Shown: one piece after another, positions 16,484 to 24,570 of the stretch
Numbering within the stretch: position 1 is the first letter of the stretch
Layout of the letters: the number at the start of each line of letters is the position of its first letter
NCBI RefSeq assembly: GCF_045278715.1
Contig: NZ_CP136420.1
Location: 1,674,001 to 1,738,000 of the forward strand
Source of the DNA: Neomoorella carbonis
GTDB lineage: Bacteria > Bacillota > DSM-521 > Neomoorellales > Neomoorellaceae
Length of the DNA stretch: 64,000 nt
Reading direction: 5' to 3'
Notes under the pieces: generated by a model
What the model was told of the DNA's origin: nothing
The model's database searches: none
Seen by the model: only the letters and a program-made list of their open reading frames with translations
Program-made: the position numbers and the translations under genes

Positions 16484-16512
16484 ATGGTATCAAATATGCC
16501 ACCATTTATCAA
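16484..16512 (-). promoter_or_regulatory. hicAB promoter and operator
   Basis: -35 TTGATA (16512-16507) and -10 TACCAT (16489-16484) are 17 bp apart. An inverted repeat ATGGT...ACCAT (16484-16505) covers the spacer and -10, a plausible HicB operator. Confidence 0.55.
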
Positions 16513-16546
16513 GTGCATACTTTTTTTTCTGGTCTTCAGCCCCTGC

Positions 16547-16793
16547 CCTTCCGGCCTTAACAGCAAACTTTGCCGCCCGGCCGGGAGGCAAGGGCGGCCG
16601 CAGGGCCGGGCCGAGGAATAAATGGAGGGGACCCGCGAAGCGATGCGTAGCGGGGCGGAGGCCGTTTATGCCGCAGGCCGGACCCTTGCCGGCTAAGGCC
16701 GGGCGGCGGTATAATCTAAGGCCGGCCGGAAGGCCAAAAGGCTAAAATCAGGGCAGCAGGTGCGCGCAAGCCGCTCCTGCTGCCCACCGCTGT
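16547..16793 (-). ncRNA. Structured repeat R1 (three-copy family, candidate RNA)
   Basis: No gene is seen in 16513-16818. Ends CCTTCCGGCC (16547) and GGCCGGCCGGAAGG (16720-16733) pair, enclosing the stem GGCAAGGG/CCCTTGCC (16587-16594 with 16683-16690) and further inner stems. A separate hairpin GGGCAGCAGG/CCTGCTGCCC (16751-16760 with 16776-16785) follows. 16569-16793 is identical to 37695-37919. The terminal hairpin found in R2 and R3 is altered here. Read on the minus strand it lies between the 16819 gene and the hicA promoter. Confidence 0.6.
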
Positions 16794-16818
16794 CGCCTTT
16801 TGGGGCCGCCGCTACGTG

Positions 16819-17970
16819 TTAGGCCGGAGGCCGTTTTGGCGTTGCAGTAGCCACCCTAAACCTTACCCAAAACGGTTTCTTTTTCTCCCTGGCGTGGGGC
16901 AATACCGGCCGCAAAAGTTCTGTAAGTATTTCATCCGGCATACAGAAAGGATCAGGATGGTTCGGCATCACATATGCTTTTAACTCCGGGATTTTTCTTA
17001 TTTCCTTCACATCCCGTTCCGCTGGGGCAACCAGCGCCAAGCGGAATGAAGATAACGGCTCAATTTTTAGCAAGTCGCCCCAGCGCCACCTGGCGGCGCT
17101 AGCTACCAGGACGGCCAAGTTAGACCTGAAAGCCTCCCTGGTCCTTTTTTTATCCGCTGTACCTAAATCACGGACGATATATTCATACCGACCGGCACTC
17201 AACTCCGGCAAAAGCTCGTCAAATATAAAATTATTACCATCACCTTCTATAAATTTGTCAACCTCGGTTTTAGCAAAAGGAAACACATCAAAGCCTTTTA
17301 TACGCCAGGCTTTGCTTACCCGCCCGGGTCCTGCCTTGATAATTTTTAGGTAATCCTGCATTACCGGATTCTGGCTGTCTTCCACCAGGACTACATTATG
17401 GCCCTGCCTGGCTAAAAACGCGCTTATGGCTAGAGCAGTATGGGTGCAGCCCAAACCCGGCGCGGCTCCGGCCACGGCAATAGTCACCACCCCCACCGGG
17501 CGCTGCTCGATGACCACTTTTTCCTTTACCTGTTCTTCTCCAGTTAAACCACTCATGACATGCCACCTGGCAGCCTGGGCATAAGTAGCCGGGGTATTAG
17601 TAAGAGACTGGGCGACTAAATCACCCCAGTCGGCCTCAACCGGGCCGTCTATGATGTCATACACTCCCAACCCCACAAGCCTTGCCACCGTAGCATCCCC
17701 CGGCTGCCTGCCTGGCGCCAGCAAGAATATCCTCGTATAGGGCCTGGCTATACGATAACCCTGGACGGCAGCCACCAGGTCCGGGCCCGGACCGGCATCT
17801 ATATCGAGGATCAGGGCATCAGCCGCCACCCTGGCGGCAGATTGGAGGGCATTACGAATGCCCAGGGAATCCATCTTCCCAGCCTGGTCGAATACCACTT
17901 CGCCGTGTTCTTTCACGGCTTTTCTCACCTGCTCAGCCATGGCCGGAGTAAGGATTAAAGCATACATCAT
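16819..17970 (-). CDS. MinD/CpaE-like P-loop protein with receiver-like N-terminus
   Basis: 383 residues. The first 130 resemble a receiver-like domain (ALILDIDAG, RIFLLAPG). Then comes a P-loop with a deviant Walker A (GAAPGLGCTHTALAISAFLA), followed by VVLVEDSQNP and YIVRDLGTAD as in MinD/CpaE proteins. The GK lysine is absent, so ATP hydrolysis may be weak. Not the same as the two TadZ-like proteins at 53-55 kb but the same general architecture. Possibly positions or regulates the conjugation machinery. Only family-level confidence. Confidence 0.6.
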   Translation of the reverse strand: MMYALILTPAMAEQVRKAVKEHGEVVFDQAGKMDSLGIRNALQSAARVAADALILDIDAGPGPDLVAAVQGYRIARPYTRIFLLAPGRQPGDATVARLVGLGVYDIIDGPVEADWGDLVAQSLTNTPATYAQAARWHVMSGLTGEEQVKEKVVIEQRPVGVVTIAVAGAAPGLGCTHTALAISAFLARQGHNVVLVEDSQNPVMQDYLKIIKAGPGRVSKAWRIKGFDVFPFAKTEVDKFIEGDGNNFIFDELLPELSAGRYEYIVRDLGTADKKRTREAFRSNLAVLVASAARWRWGDLLKIEPLSSFRLALVAPAERDVKEIRKIPELKAYVMPNHPDPFCMPDEILTELLRPVLPHAREKKKPFWVRFRVATATPKRPPA

Positions 17971-18090
17971 GAGTCTCTACTCCTTCCATATAATTGCTAG
18001 TAATTCCAATTTGTTATTGATATTTCCACCTTCGCTATTGCCTCCGAGTACTTTTTAGGCTATATTAAAATAAAATCGGGATGATACTCC

Positions 18091-18573
18091 GTGGGAGAAA
18101 AACCAACATTATACCTGGAGACAACCATCCCCAGCTACCTTGCAGCCAGGTTAAGCCGCGATTTGATCGTAGCTGCCAATCAACAGGCAACCCATGAATG
18201 GTGGATTTATGAAAGGGACAAATTTCAAATATACATCTCCCAAGCTGTTGTAGTAGAAGCGCAAGCTGGGGATCCTGAAGTTGCTTCTTTAAGGTCCCGT
18301 TATCTTGAAGGCCTTGAAATCTTGCCTGTAACAGATGAAGTTGAAAAGCTAGCAAGAAAATATATCACTGTGCTAGGAATTCCCCAAAAATCAGCATTAG
18401 ACGCCGTTCATCTCGCATACGGAGTGGCATATAACCTGGATTACATTTTAACCTGGAATTGCAAACATCTCGCCCACGGTGAGGTTCGTAAAAAACTAAA
18501 ACGATATAACGCTTCAGTAGGATTAGAAACCCCGGAAATTGTTACTCCACTTGAACTAATGGGGAGGAATTAA
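18091..18573 (+). CDS. PIN-domain toxin (VapC-like)
   Basis: 160 residues. PIN fold with an N-terminal acidic position in YLETTIPSYL, a middle VVVEAQAG glutamate and C-terminal ALDAVHLAYG and LTWNCKHLA motifs, resembling the COG1569/COG4113 type. Predicted Mg-dependent RNase. The start is a GTG at 18091 with only a weak site. It runs against the surrounding minus-strand genes and is followed three bases later by a short gene, so this is an inserted toxin-antitoxin unit with the toxin first. Confidence 0.75.
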   Translation: MGEKPTLYLETTIPSYLAARLSRDLIVAANQQATHEWWIYERDKFQIYISQAVVVEAQAGDPEVASLRSRYLEGLEILPVTDEVEKLARKYITVLGIPQKSALDAVHLAYGVAYNLDYILTWNCKHLAHGEVRKKLKRYNASVGLETPEIVTPLELMGRN

Positions 18574-18576
18574 GTT

Positions 18577-18756
18577 ATGGCCTATGATGATCCCATTGTG
18601 AATGAAGTAAGAAAGGCACGTGAACTAATTCTAGAAAAATGTCAAGGTGATATGGATAGATTTTTTAAATTCATCCGCGAAGAAGAAAACAAAAACCCGG
18701 AAAGACTTACCAAACCTGCAGTCGTAAAAAAATCGATGCAGAAAGTAAGCTTATAA
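18577..18756 (+). CDS. Probable antitoxin paired with PIN toxin
   Basis: 59 residues, beginning MAYDDPIVNEVRKARE, charged and helical, with a lysine-rich end. The ATG at 18577 follows a GGGAGGAATT site three bases after the toxin stop. No DNA-binding domain is obvious. Role inferred from size and position. Confidence 0.65.
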   Translation: MAYDDPIVNEVRKARELILEKCQGDMDRFFKFIREEENKNPERLTKPAVVKKSMQKVSL

Positions 18757-18766
18757 AGGCCAATAT

Positions 18767-18799
18767 GATATACCCCCTCAAGATTAGAGGGGGTATATC
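18767..18799 (+). terminator. Strong terminator
   Basis: 13-bp perfect stem GATATACCCCCTC/GAGGGGGTATATC with a 7-base loop, then TATATTTTTT. It ends the PIN pair and may also act on the minus strand for the gene ending at 18808. Confidence 0.85.
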
Positions 18800-18807
18800 T
18801 ATATTTT

Positions 18808-19161
18808 TTAGCTATCCCTTACCAAAGACCTAGCAAATACCCTTTGTAGTACGCCCAGTACCCGGGCGGGGCTTTCACCCCGGCCCACGGCCACTGCCCC
18901 GACCAGGAGGGCCAATTCCGGCGTTATCGCCCGCCGGGGGACCTCCCGCCCGCCGCCAAAAAGGATTTCCACCAGCAGCAAAAGGGGCTGAGCCTGCAAC
19001 AGGGTATATTCCTTCAGCGGCACCCTTAGCGCCGGATTTCCCGGATCCGCCAGGGCCAGGGCTTGCTTGGCCACTTCGGCGTTTTTCCTGGCCAGGTCTG
19101 CCGCCTCCAGGTGGGCGGCATAAACCTGGACGGCATGCTCATATTTGCTTGCCTCATCCAT
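18808..19161 (-). CDS. Last gene of the conjugation operon, unknown
   Basis: 117 residues from the ATG at 19161, which has a GGAGGGTGAG site. Alanine- and leucine-rich helical protein beginning MDEASKYEHAVQVYAAHLEAADLARKN. No signal peptide and no clear membrane segment. It follows the M23 peptidase gene by 19 bases and ends next to a strong terminator. Family not recognised; the operon position suggests an accessory transfer protein. Confidence 0.55.
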   Translation of the reverse strand: MDEASKYEHAVQVYAAHLEAADLARKNAEVAKQALALADPGNPALRVPLKEYTLLQAQPLLLLVEILFGGGREVPRRAITPELALLVGAVAVGRGESPARVLGVLQRVFARSLVRDS

Positions 19162-19180
19162 CTTCTCACCCTCCATTCGT

Positions 19181-20128
19181 TTACTTAAAGTAATTAATCG
19201 GGTTGACCGGCTGGCCGTGTACCCTGACCTCAAAATGCAGGTGCGGCCCGGTGCTCTTGCCCGTATTGCCGGAATAAGCGATCACATCGCCAGCTTTGAC
19301 CTGCTGCCCCCTCTGGACGGCTATTTGGGACAGGTGGGCGTAGATGGTTACCATGTCACCGTGCTCGATGTAGACGGCATAGCCGAAGTTCCCCATCCAG
19401 CCGGCCACGGCCACCACGCCGTCGGCGGCGGCATGGACCGGCGTTCCCATGGGCGCGGCGATGTCCACTCCGGTGTGGAAGCTGCTATTGCCGTTAACCG
19501 GATCTATACGGTAGCCGAAAGGTGAAGTGATGGCGTTAATACCCGGCGTGGGCCACTTGACATTGCCCTCCACCGGCGTCCACCCATCCGGCACTCCTGG
19601 CTCCGTACCGAGGAGGAAGGACAGGTCCACCTGGAGGATGTTCTTCACCTTCTCCCGCTGCTTGGCGTTAAACCTTAAATCATCCAGGACTTCATCCAGA
19701 GAACGCAGGCGGTAGGTCGGGTAGCTGGTACAGCTCGGCGGGTCGCCGCCGTCGCAGACTTCGCAACTCCCTGCTTTTTCGATGAACATCCGGGCCAGTT
19801 CTTCCGCCCTTGCTGGATTGGCCTTGCTGAAGTCCTGGTCCAGCCGCACCGCGTCGATGGCCAGCAAAGGCTGCCAGTCCACCGTAACCCCCGGGTCGCA
19901 AGGGGATTTGGTGCTGTCGCTCACCACCCTGGCCGCATTGACATAAATCATCACCTGCTCCGGGGAGGCGATGGGCACCCGTTCCCAGATAGTAATTGGC
20001 CCTGCGAAAAGCAGGGCCAGCAAAGCAACCGGGGCAAGGATTATCACCAGTACCCATTTGACGGCCTTCTCAGGCTCCGGCAGGAGGGCCAGGGCCGCCC
20101 GGGCCAGTAACCCTGCCGGCGCGGCCAT
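19181..20128 (-). CDS. Membrane-anchored M23 peptidase (T4SS wall hydrolase)
   Basis: 315 residues. One membrane helix near residues 24-48 (WVLVIILAPVALLALLFAG), an extracellular middle region with four cysteines, and a C-terminal M23/LytM domain with SPFGYRIDP, HTGVDIAAP and GPHLHFEV zinc motifs. Expected to cut peptidoglycan cross-links to let the conjugation channel through, the part played by VirB1/CwlT-like proteins. The ATG overlaps the virB4-like stop by one base (TAATG). Confidence 0.85.
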   Translation of the reverse strand: MAAPAGLLARAALALLPEPEKAVKWVLVIILAPVALLALLFAGPITIWERVPIASPEQVMIYVNAARVVSDSTKSPCDPGVTVDWQPLLAIDAVRLDQDFSKANPARAEELARMFIEKAGSCEVCDGGDPPSCTSYPTYRLRSLDEVLDDLRFNAKQREKVKNILQVDLSFLLGTEPGVPDGWTPVEGNVKWPTPGINAITSPFGYRIDPVNGNSSFHTGVDIAAPMGTPVHAAADGVVAVAGWMGNFGYAVYIEHGDMVTIYAHLSQIAVQRGQQVKAGDVIAYSGNTGKSTGPHLHFEVRVHGQPVNPINYFK

Positions 20129-21927
20129 TATTGTCCGCCTCCCGTGAGGTAGGGCATCTCGTAAGGCGCGGCCTCGATCCGCACCTGCACCCGCTGGGTC
20201 CCGGCCACCAGCAGGCCTTCGCCACGTTTAGCTGAGGCCAAAAGGTCATGCTCCGCTTCCGAGAGGTTCATCAGGGTGGTGATGGCTTCCAGGTCCTTCT
20301 CCCCCTGTGCCAGGAGCAGTTTGTATGTCGGGTTGTCCAAAAGCGCCTGGCCGTGGCGGGCCACTTCCGGGGCCAGGAAGTCCACCACGTTCTGCGAGAT
20401 GACCACCAGGCCGCCCATGTACTTGCGGATGCGTTTCGATGTATCCCGCAGGAAAGCCAGGGCCTGGGGCGTCTGGGGGTCCACCAGGAGCCAGGCTTCA
20501 TCCACCACCAGCAGGGTTTTCTCCTGGCGGTCTTTTTCGATCTGGTGCCAGGCGAAAGACAAAACGTTGAAGTACTGCGCCCTCCTCACGGCATCATCCG
20601 CGTTCTGCAGGTCGTGGACGTCCAGGACGATTAAATCGCTATCGGCGGATGCCGTGGTCGGCCCGGCCCAGAGGGAAGCGTCGGCCCCTTCCGCCGCCCG
20701 GCGCAGGAGTACCGCCAGGCGGCCGTAAGTATCCGGGCTTTCTCCAGCTCGGGCGGCGACATAGGCGTAAAGTTCCCTGGTAGTGGGCCATTTCTCCGCG
20801 GGTATATCCGCCGGGTCGGTCTGCCAGCCGATACCCGCCTGGCGGTAGACCTCTACCAGGGCTTCTTCCAGGGCCGCCCTCTCCAGGTCGTTTAAATCCC
20901 GCAGGTAGAGGGAAAAGAAGGTCCGCAAGGTCTGCAGGTGCAGGGCCAGGGGTCCCCTGACGGTTACCTTTTCTTCTTCCCCTTCTTCATCGTCAACGGG
21001 CACCGGCCGCACCTGCAGGGGGTTGATGCGCCCTTTGCCCCCGGCGCAGTTGATCCAGGCGCCGCCCAAAAGGCGGCACATCTCCCGGTACTCGCGCTCG
21101 GGATCAATTATTATCACTCTGGCGCCCTGGGCCAGGTTACGCAGGGCTAAAAGTCTCACGGCGAAGGACTTGCCCGCCCCGGGCTTGGCCAGGACGGTCC
21201 AGTTGGAATTCGTCCTGTCCCCGCCCCGCTGCCAGATGTCCACCAGCACCAGGCCGCCGTCCCGGTCGCGGCCCAAGACCACGCCGCTGCCGTCGTTGAT
21301 GCCGGAAGCAGTAAAAGGAAAACTGGCGGCCACCGTCTCCGCCGGCATATTTCTCTCCCCGGCGGCCTGGATACCGGAGGGCAGCACCGCCCAGGGGCCG
21401 GCCGCCTTCAGCCCTTCCTCCTGCCGGAATACGGCCACCCTCCCCCGCATCCCGGCGGCGGCTAGGGCCGCTTCCACCTGCCGCGTCCGCCGGTCAAGAG
21501 TTTCCTGATCAGGGGCCAGGACCAAGAGAACAACAGTCACGTAAAATACCTGCTGCTGTTCCTGGTCAATCTTTCTTAGCAATTCCTGGGCGTCCTTCAG
21601 AGCCTGCTCCGTGCGCTGCATCACCAGGGCGTTGCCCCCCAGCTCCAGCCGACCAGTGTACTCGCCTATGGCCCTGTTGATGCTTAATACCAGGTTCGCC
21701 GGGTCGGTAGGGGTCACGTGGATAGAGGCCACCACTCCCGGCATCCCAGCCACCCGGGCCAGCCACGCCGGGCCTACCCGCGGGGGATAATCGGTTATAA
21801 CCAGCACCCGGGCCATCTGCTCCCCGAGGGATATTTGCCTGGCCCCGAAGTCCAGAGCCTGGGGGGAGAGGACATCCAGCAGACCGGTCAGGCCCCCGGT
21901 TGTTGTCGTGTTTTTGCTCTTAGCCAT
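20128..21927 (-). CDS. VirB4-like conjugation ATPase
   Basis: 599 residues. Cytoplasmic ATPase that powers assembly and substrate transfer of the type IV secretion channel. The N-terminal half matches VirB4/TraC proteins; Walker A AKPGAGKS at 247-254 and Walker B LLVVDEAW at 472-479 are intact, with an R/Q-finger region (VVISQNVVDFL) following. Slightly short for the family because the N-terminal domain seems to be encoded separately at 21932-22561, four bases upstream. Confidence 0.9.
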   Translation of the reverse strand: MAKSKNTTTTGGLTGLLDVLSPQALDFGARQISLGEQMARVLVITDYPPRVGPAWLARVAGMPGVVASIHVTPTDPANLVLSINRAIGEYTGRLELGGNALVMQRTEQALKDAQELLRKIDQEQQQVFYVTVVLLVLAPDQETLDRRTRQVEAALAAAGMRGRVAVFRQEEGLKAAGPWAVLPSGIQAAGERNMPAETVAASFPFTASGINDGSGVVLGRDRDGGLVLVDIWQRGGDRTNSNWTVLAKPGAGKSFAVRLLALRNLAQGARVIIIDPEREYREMCRLLGGAWINCAGGKGRINPLQVRPVPVDDEEGEEEKVTVRGPLALHLQTLRTFFSLYLRDLNDLERAALEEALVEVYRQAGIGWQTDPADIPAEKWPTTRELYAYVAARAGESPDTYGRLAVLLRRAAEGADASLWAGPTTASADSDLIVLDVHDLQNADDAVRRAQYFNVLSFAWHQIEKDRQEKTLLVVDEAWLLVDPQTPQALAFLRDTSKRIRKYMGGLVVISQNVVDFLAPEVARHGQALLDNPTYKLLLAQGEKDLEAITTLMNLSEAEHDLLASAKRGEGLLVAGTQRVQVRIEAAPYEMPYLTGGGQ

Positions 21928-21931
21928 ACAT

Positions 21932-22561
21932 CTAAGCTCCTTTCACCTGCGATGGTAAATACGGCCCCGGCATTGGCGGCCGCTCGAAGGCCGCCTGGGC
22001 TGGATGGGTAAAAACAAAAATCAGGTCGATGATCTCCTGGTCGCCGCAAACCCTCACCTTCAGGCCGGAACGTTCCAGGTTGCCGGCCAGCTCGTGCGCC
22101 CGCTGCAGGACTTCTATTTGCTCCTTCCCCGGGAGGAGGATATAGTACCGCCTCTCTAGCGCCTCCCCGCTAGCCACCAAGGCGGCCACATAACGGGTAT
22201 ATTCCTGCAGGAGCTTCTTCCGCGCCGGGTTGCCAGTCTCCCGGGCCAGGTCTTGCAGACCTTTGAGATAGGCATCCAGGTCCACCGGCCGGCCCAGGGA
22301 AAGGATTTGGAAGGCCTCTCGCTGGCCGTTCAGGGCCTCGTGGACGGCTGTTATGACACGCATCTTTTCGTTCTCTGATTTCAGGGCCAGGTTGAAGGGC
22401 TCAACCTTCAAGACCGCCACCACCTGGCCGTCTTTCCTGGTTATTACCCCGCCGGCAATGTCCTTCCAGGGCAGCCAGTCCTGGACCGCTTTCCTGGCCG
22501 CCGTATTATCAACCTGTTGCTGTTTGGGAGGTTTCTTTTTCACCGGTAGTTTGAAAGCCAT
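21932..22561 (-). CDS. Conjugation protein, VirB4 N-terminal-domain-like (TrsD/TraC type)
   Basis: 209 residues. Basic lysine- and proline-rich N-terminus (MAFKLPVKKKPPK), then a segment (ITRKDGQVVAVLKVEPFNL) like the N-terminal domain of VirB4 proteins of Gram-positive conjugation systems. No P-loop. It lies between the PrgI-like and VirB4-like genes in a tight operon, so the VirB4 unit is probably split into two polypeptides. Confidence 0.7.
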   Translation of the reverse strand: MAFKLPVKKKPPKQQQVDNTAARKAVQDWLPWKDIAGGVITRKDGQVVAVLKVEPFNLALKSENEKMRVITAVHEALNGQREAFQILSLGRPVDLDAYLKGLQDLARETGNPARKKLLQEYTRYVAALVASGEALERRYYILLPGKEQIEVLQRAHELAGNLERSGLKVRVCGDQEIIDLIFVFTHPAQAAFERPPMPGPYLPSQVKGA

Positions 22562-22565
22562 ATCC

Positions 22566-22859
22566 TCACTCTCCTTTGGTCACGTATAGATACCGCCGCT
22601 GGGCCATAGACCAGCGCCGCCACTGCTGGATGAGGTCCAGGAGGCTCAGGCCGTTCGGCCCCTGTTTGGTGACGAAGAAGGCCAGTCCCGGCGGCAGGAC
22701 GAAGAGGACGAAGCGGACTACGGATTTGGTAAACAAGCCGGAAAGGAAAAACAACGCCAAACCCACTAAAGCCCCGGCAACTACTGCCGCCAGCTCAAAC
22801 CAGCCGAAGCCGGGGAAAAACTCGAATTTGGCCGATACATTTCTGGGTATCAGGTACAT
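22566..22859 (-). CDS. PrgI/VirB3-like membrane protein
   Basis: 97 residues with two membrane helices (about 20-40 and 46-65) and the N-terminal MYLIPRNVSAKFEFFPGFGW pattern of PrgI-family proteins. Predicted inner-membrane part of the mating channel that contacts VirB4. Four bases before the next gene in the operon. Confidence 0.78.
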   Translation of the reverse strand: MYLIPRNVSAKFEFFPGFGWFELAAVVAGALVGLALFFLSGLFTKSVVRFVLFVLPPGLAFFVTKQGPNGLSLLDLIQQWRRWSMAQRRYLYVTKGE

Positions 22860-22891
22860 GCGTTAAATTAACACCTCCTGCCTTTAAACTT

Positions 22892-23281
22892 TTACATTAC
22901 TCCCCATGCCTTGCCCCATAACCTGCCTATCAGCAAGCCCAGGGCCAGGCCTGGCAAGGCTGCCGAAAAGCGCCACACCCATTCTTTAAACCTGATGCCG
23001 CAGTATTTAGCGCCCGCGCTGGCACATGCAACGTAGTGTGAGCTAAGACCACCTGAAGCGACAGTAAGCCAGCCGTAGACAAATCGGCCGGGACCAAAGG
23101 AATAATTCATTAAATCAAAGAAAACGGCGCCTAATACCATCCAGAAAGAGGCAAAAAACCCGTCAAAGAATATACGCATGATAGAGGTGCTGTAACGGTA
23201 GAGGGAATAACCCGGGAGTAAAGATATTCCAGCAACAAAAATCAGGTATAATAGAGCGCCCGCGCCGAAAAGAGCAGTCAT
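22892..23281 (-). CDS. Integral membrane protein of the transfer operon
   Basis: 129 residues with three or four hydrophobic helices. No family recognised. It is placed between the VirB6-like and VirB3-like genes in the same operon (7 bases after the former), so it is probably a channel component. Confidence 0.6.
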   Translation of the reverse strand: MTALFGAGALLYLIFVAGISLLPGYSLYRYSTSIMRIFFDGFFASFWMVLGAVFFDLMNYSFGPGRFVYGWLTVASGGLSSHYVACASAGAKYCGIRFKEWVWRFSAALPGLALGLLIGRLWGKAWGVM

Positions 23282-23288
23282 CGCTAAT

Positions 23289-24164
23289 CTACCCCCTCAT
23301 GAACACCCTCCGCATGATATACATGGTCCCTGCCGTCTGGCCGGCCTGGCCCATGGCCCCTCCTAAACCGGTATGGTAGGCGAACTGCCGCAGGACGGCA
23401 GGAGTCTTGAATGCCACCCAGAGCCAGCCGATCAGGAGGAACAACTTCAACACGTCGGAGTTAAAGGTAAAGGTCATGGTGGTCGCGAGAAACCCCTTCA
23501 TCATGAAGGTCTGCAAAGCCTGGGAAGCGGAAAGGACAACCAATTCCCGCCACCACACGGCCGCCACCCCTTCGTCGGCCCGGGTCAATCCCACCGCCAT
23601 AATCGGTCCCACGGCGGCCAGGGCGGCCACCTCCACCGCCCGGATGCCGGTCTGGATGAGGATCAAAGCCCAGATGACGATAGCGACGATGGCGGTTATC
23701 AAGATCAGGAAGGGTGTCGTTCCCACGGAAACGATGGTGTCGATGAAGTTGGCCGGGTTGGGATTCACTGAGGAAAGACTGGCCACGCTTTGAGCTAAAT
23801 CGTTTCCCCAGGTGTAAACGGTCTTCACCAGCCACGGCCCGGCCCCGATGATGGCAGCAGCCACGGCTGTGCGTTTCAAAAGGCCGCCAGGGTCCGCCCC
23901 TGGGTCGCCGTGGGTGTGCAGGATATATACCTGCAGCGCTTCTGCTCCCACCTTAACGGCCAGCAGGCTCCCGGCCACCACCTGGGCCAGGTGGACGGCG
24001 CTTTGCACGTATACCGAATCTAAAATCTGCAGCGCCAGGGCCATCTCGTTGCCGGCAAAGGCGGCGAAGGTGGTCAAGGCGTTCTCCATGATACCTGCCA
24101 GGAACTTATTGATGGCATTAATAATGAGGTTAGCGATTATATCCAAACTCTCTCCCTCCCCCAT
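23289..24164 (-). CDS. TrbL/VirB6-like channel protein
   Basis: 291 residues with five to six membrane helices, including the strongly hydrophobic stretch near 150-175 (TTPFLILITAIVAIVIWAL), and a C-terminal glycine-rich tail. This matches polytopic VirB6/TrbL proteins of Gram-positive ICEs, which form the inner-membrane channel. The ATG at 24164 has a GGGAGGGAG site upstream. It follows the VirB2-like gene, separated by a stable hairpin. Confidence 0.8.
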   Translation of the reverse strand: MGEGESLDIIANLIINAINKFLAGIMENALTTFAAFAGNEMALALQILDSVYVQSAVHLAQVVAGSLLAVKVGAEALQVYILHTHGDPGADPGGLLKRTAVAAAIIGAGPWLVKTVYTWGNDLAQSVASLSSVNPNPANFIDTIVSVGTTPFLILITAIVAIVIWALILIQTGIRAVEVAALAAVGPIMAVGLTRADEGVAAVWWRELVVLSASQALQTFMMKGFLATTMTFTFNSDVLKLFLLIGWLWVAFKTPAVLRQFAYHTGLGGAMGQAGQTAGTMYIMRRVFMRG

Positions 24165-24171
24165 AAAGGGA

Positions 24172-24196
24172 GCAGGCCCGGCAATACCGGGCCTGC
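24172..24196 (-). promoter_or_regulatory. Intercistronic hairpin
   Basis: Perfect 10-bp stem GCAGGCCCGG/CCGGGCCTGC with a 5-base loop and no T-run, between the pilin-like and VirB6-like genes. Suggests differential mRNA stability, raising pilin over channel protein. Confidence 0.6.
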
Positions 24197-24205
24197 GCTA
24201 TAAAT

Positions 24206-24553
24206 CTAACCCTGGAAGTAGCTTAAAAAGACCTTGGTGATACCCACCGCCGATTCGCCAATGGCGCCGCCAATTAAAACGTTCCGCATGGCCCGGTTGT
24301 GGGCAGCGGCCGTAGCCGGATCGCCGTCACTCATCTGTTTCATCAGGGCGTGGTAGCCGATTGCGGCACCAGACCCAGCGGGGATAATGCCTAACAGCCA
24401 GGAAGTGGCGTCATTCAAGAGGTTGATGGCCCCTGTGACGATCTGGGGCTGGCCGCCGCTGGTGGCGGCAAAGGCGGCTTTGGCAAAGGCAAGCAGGATG
24501 ACGGGCACATACGGGCCGGCTTTCTTTAGGACACCGGCAAGCTTTTCCAACAT
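24206..24553 (-). CDS. VirB2/TrbC-like pilin or channel subunit
   Basis: 115 residues. N-terminal hydrophobic segment ending in AFAATSG looks like a cleavable signal; two further hydrophobic segments follow (WLLGIIPAGSGAAIGYHALMK and VLIGGAIGESAVGITKVFL). Size and layout fit VirB2-like proteins. Placed right after virD4 and followed by a stabilising hairpin, as expected for an abundant subunit. Confidence 0.75.
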   Translation of the reverse strand: MLEKLAGVLKKAGPYVPVILLAFAKAAFAATSGGQPQIVTGAINLLNDATSWLLGIIPAGSGAAIGYHALMKQMSDGDPATAAAHNRAMRNVLIGGAIGESAVGITKVFLSYFQG

Positions 24554-24570
24554 GGTTTCTCGTCCCCCTT

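Noticed and set aside
16323..16745. Plus-strand ORF shared in part with 37551-37871, giving an apparent conserved protein of about 65 residues
   Set aside because: The shared part is exactly the identical DNA repeat R1/R3; it has no ribosome binding site, is rich in G, P and R from GC-rich stems, and the divergent copy R2 does not keep the frame.
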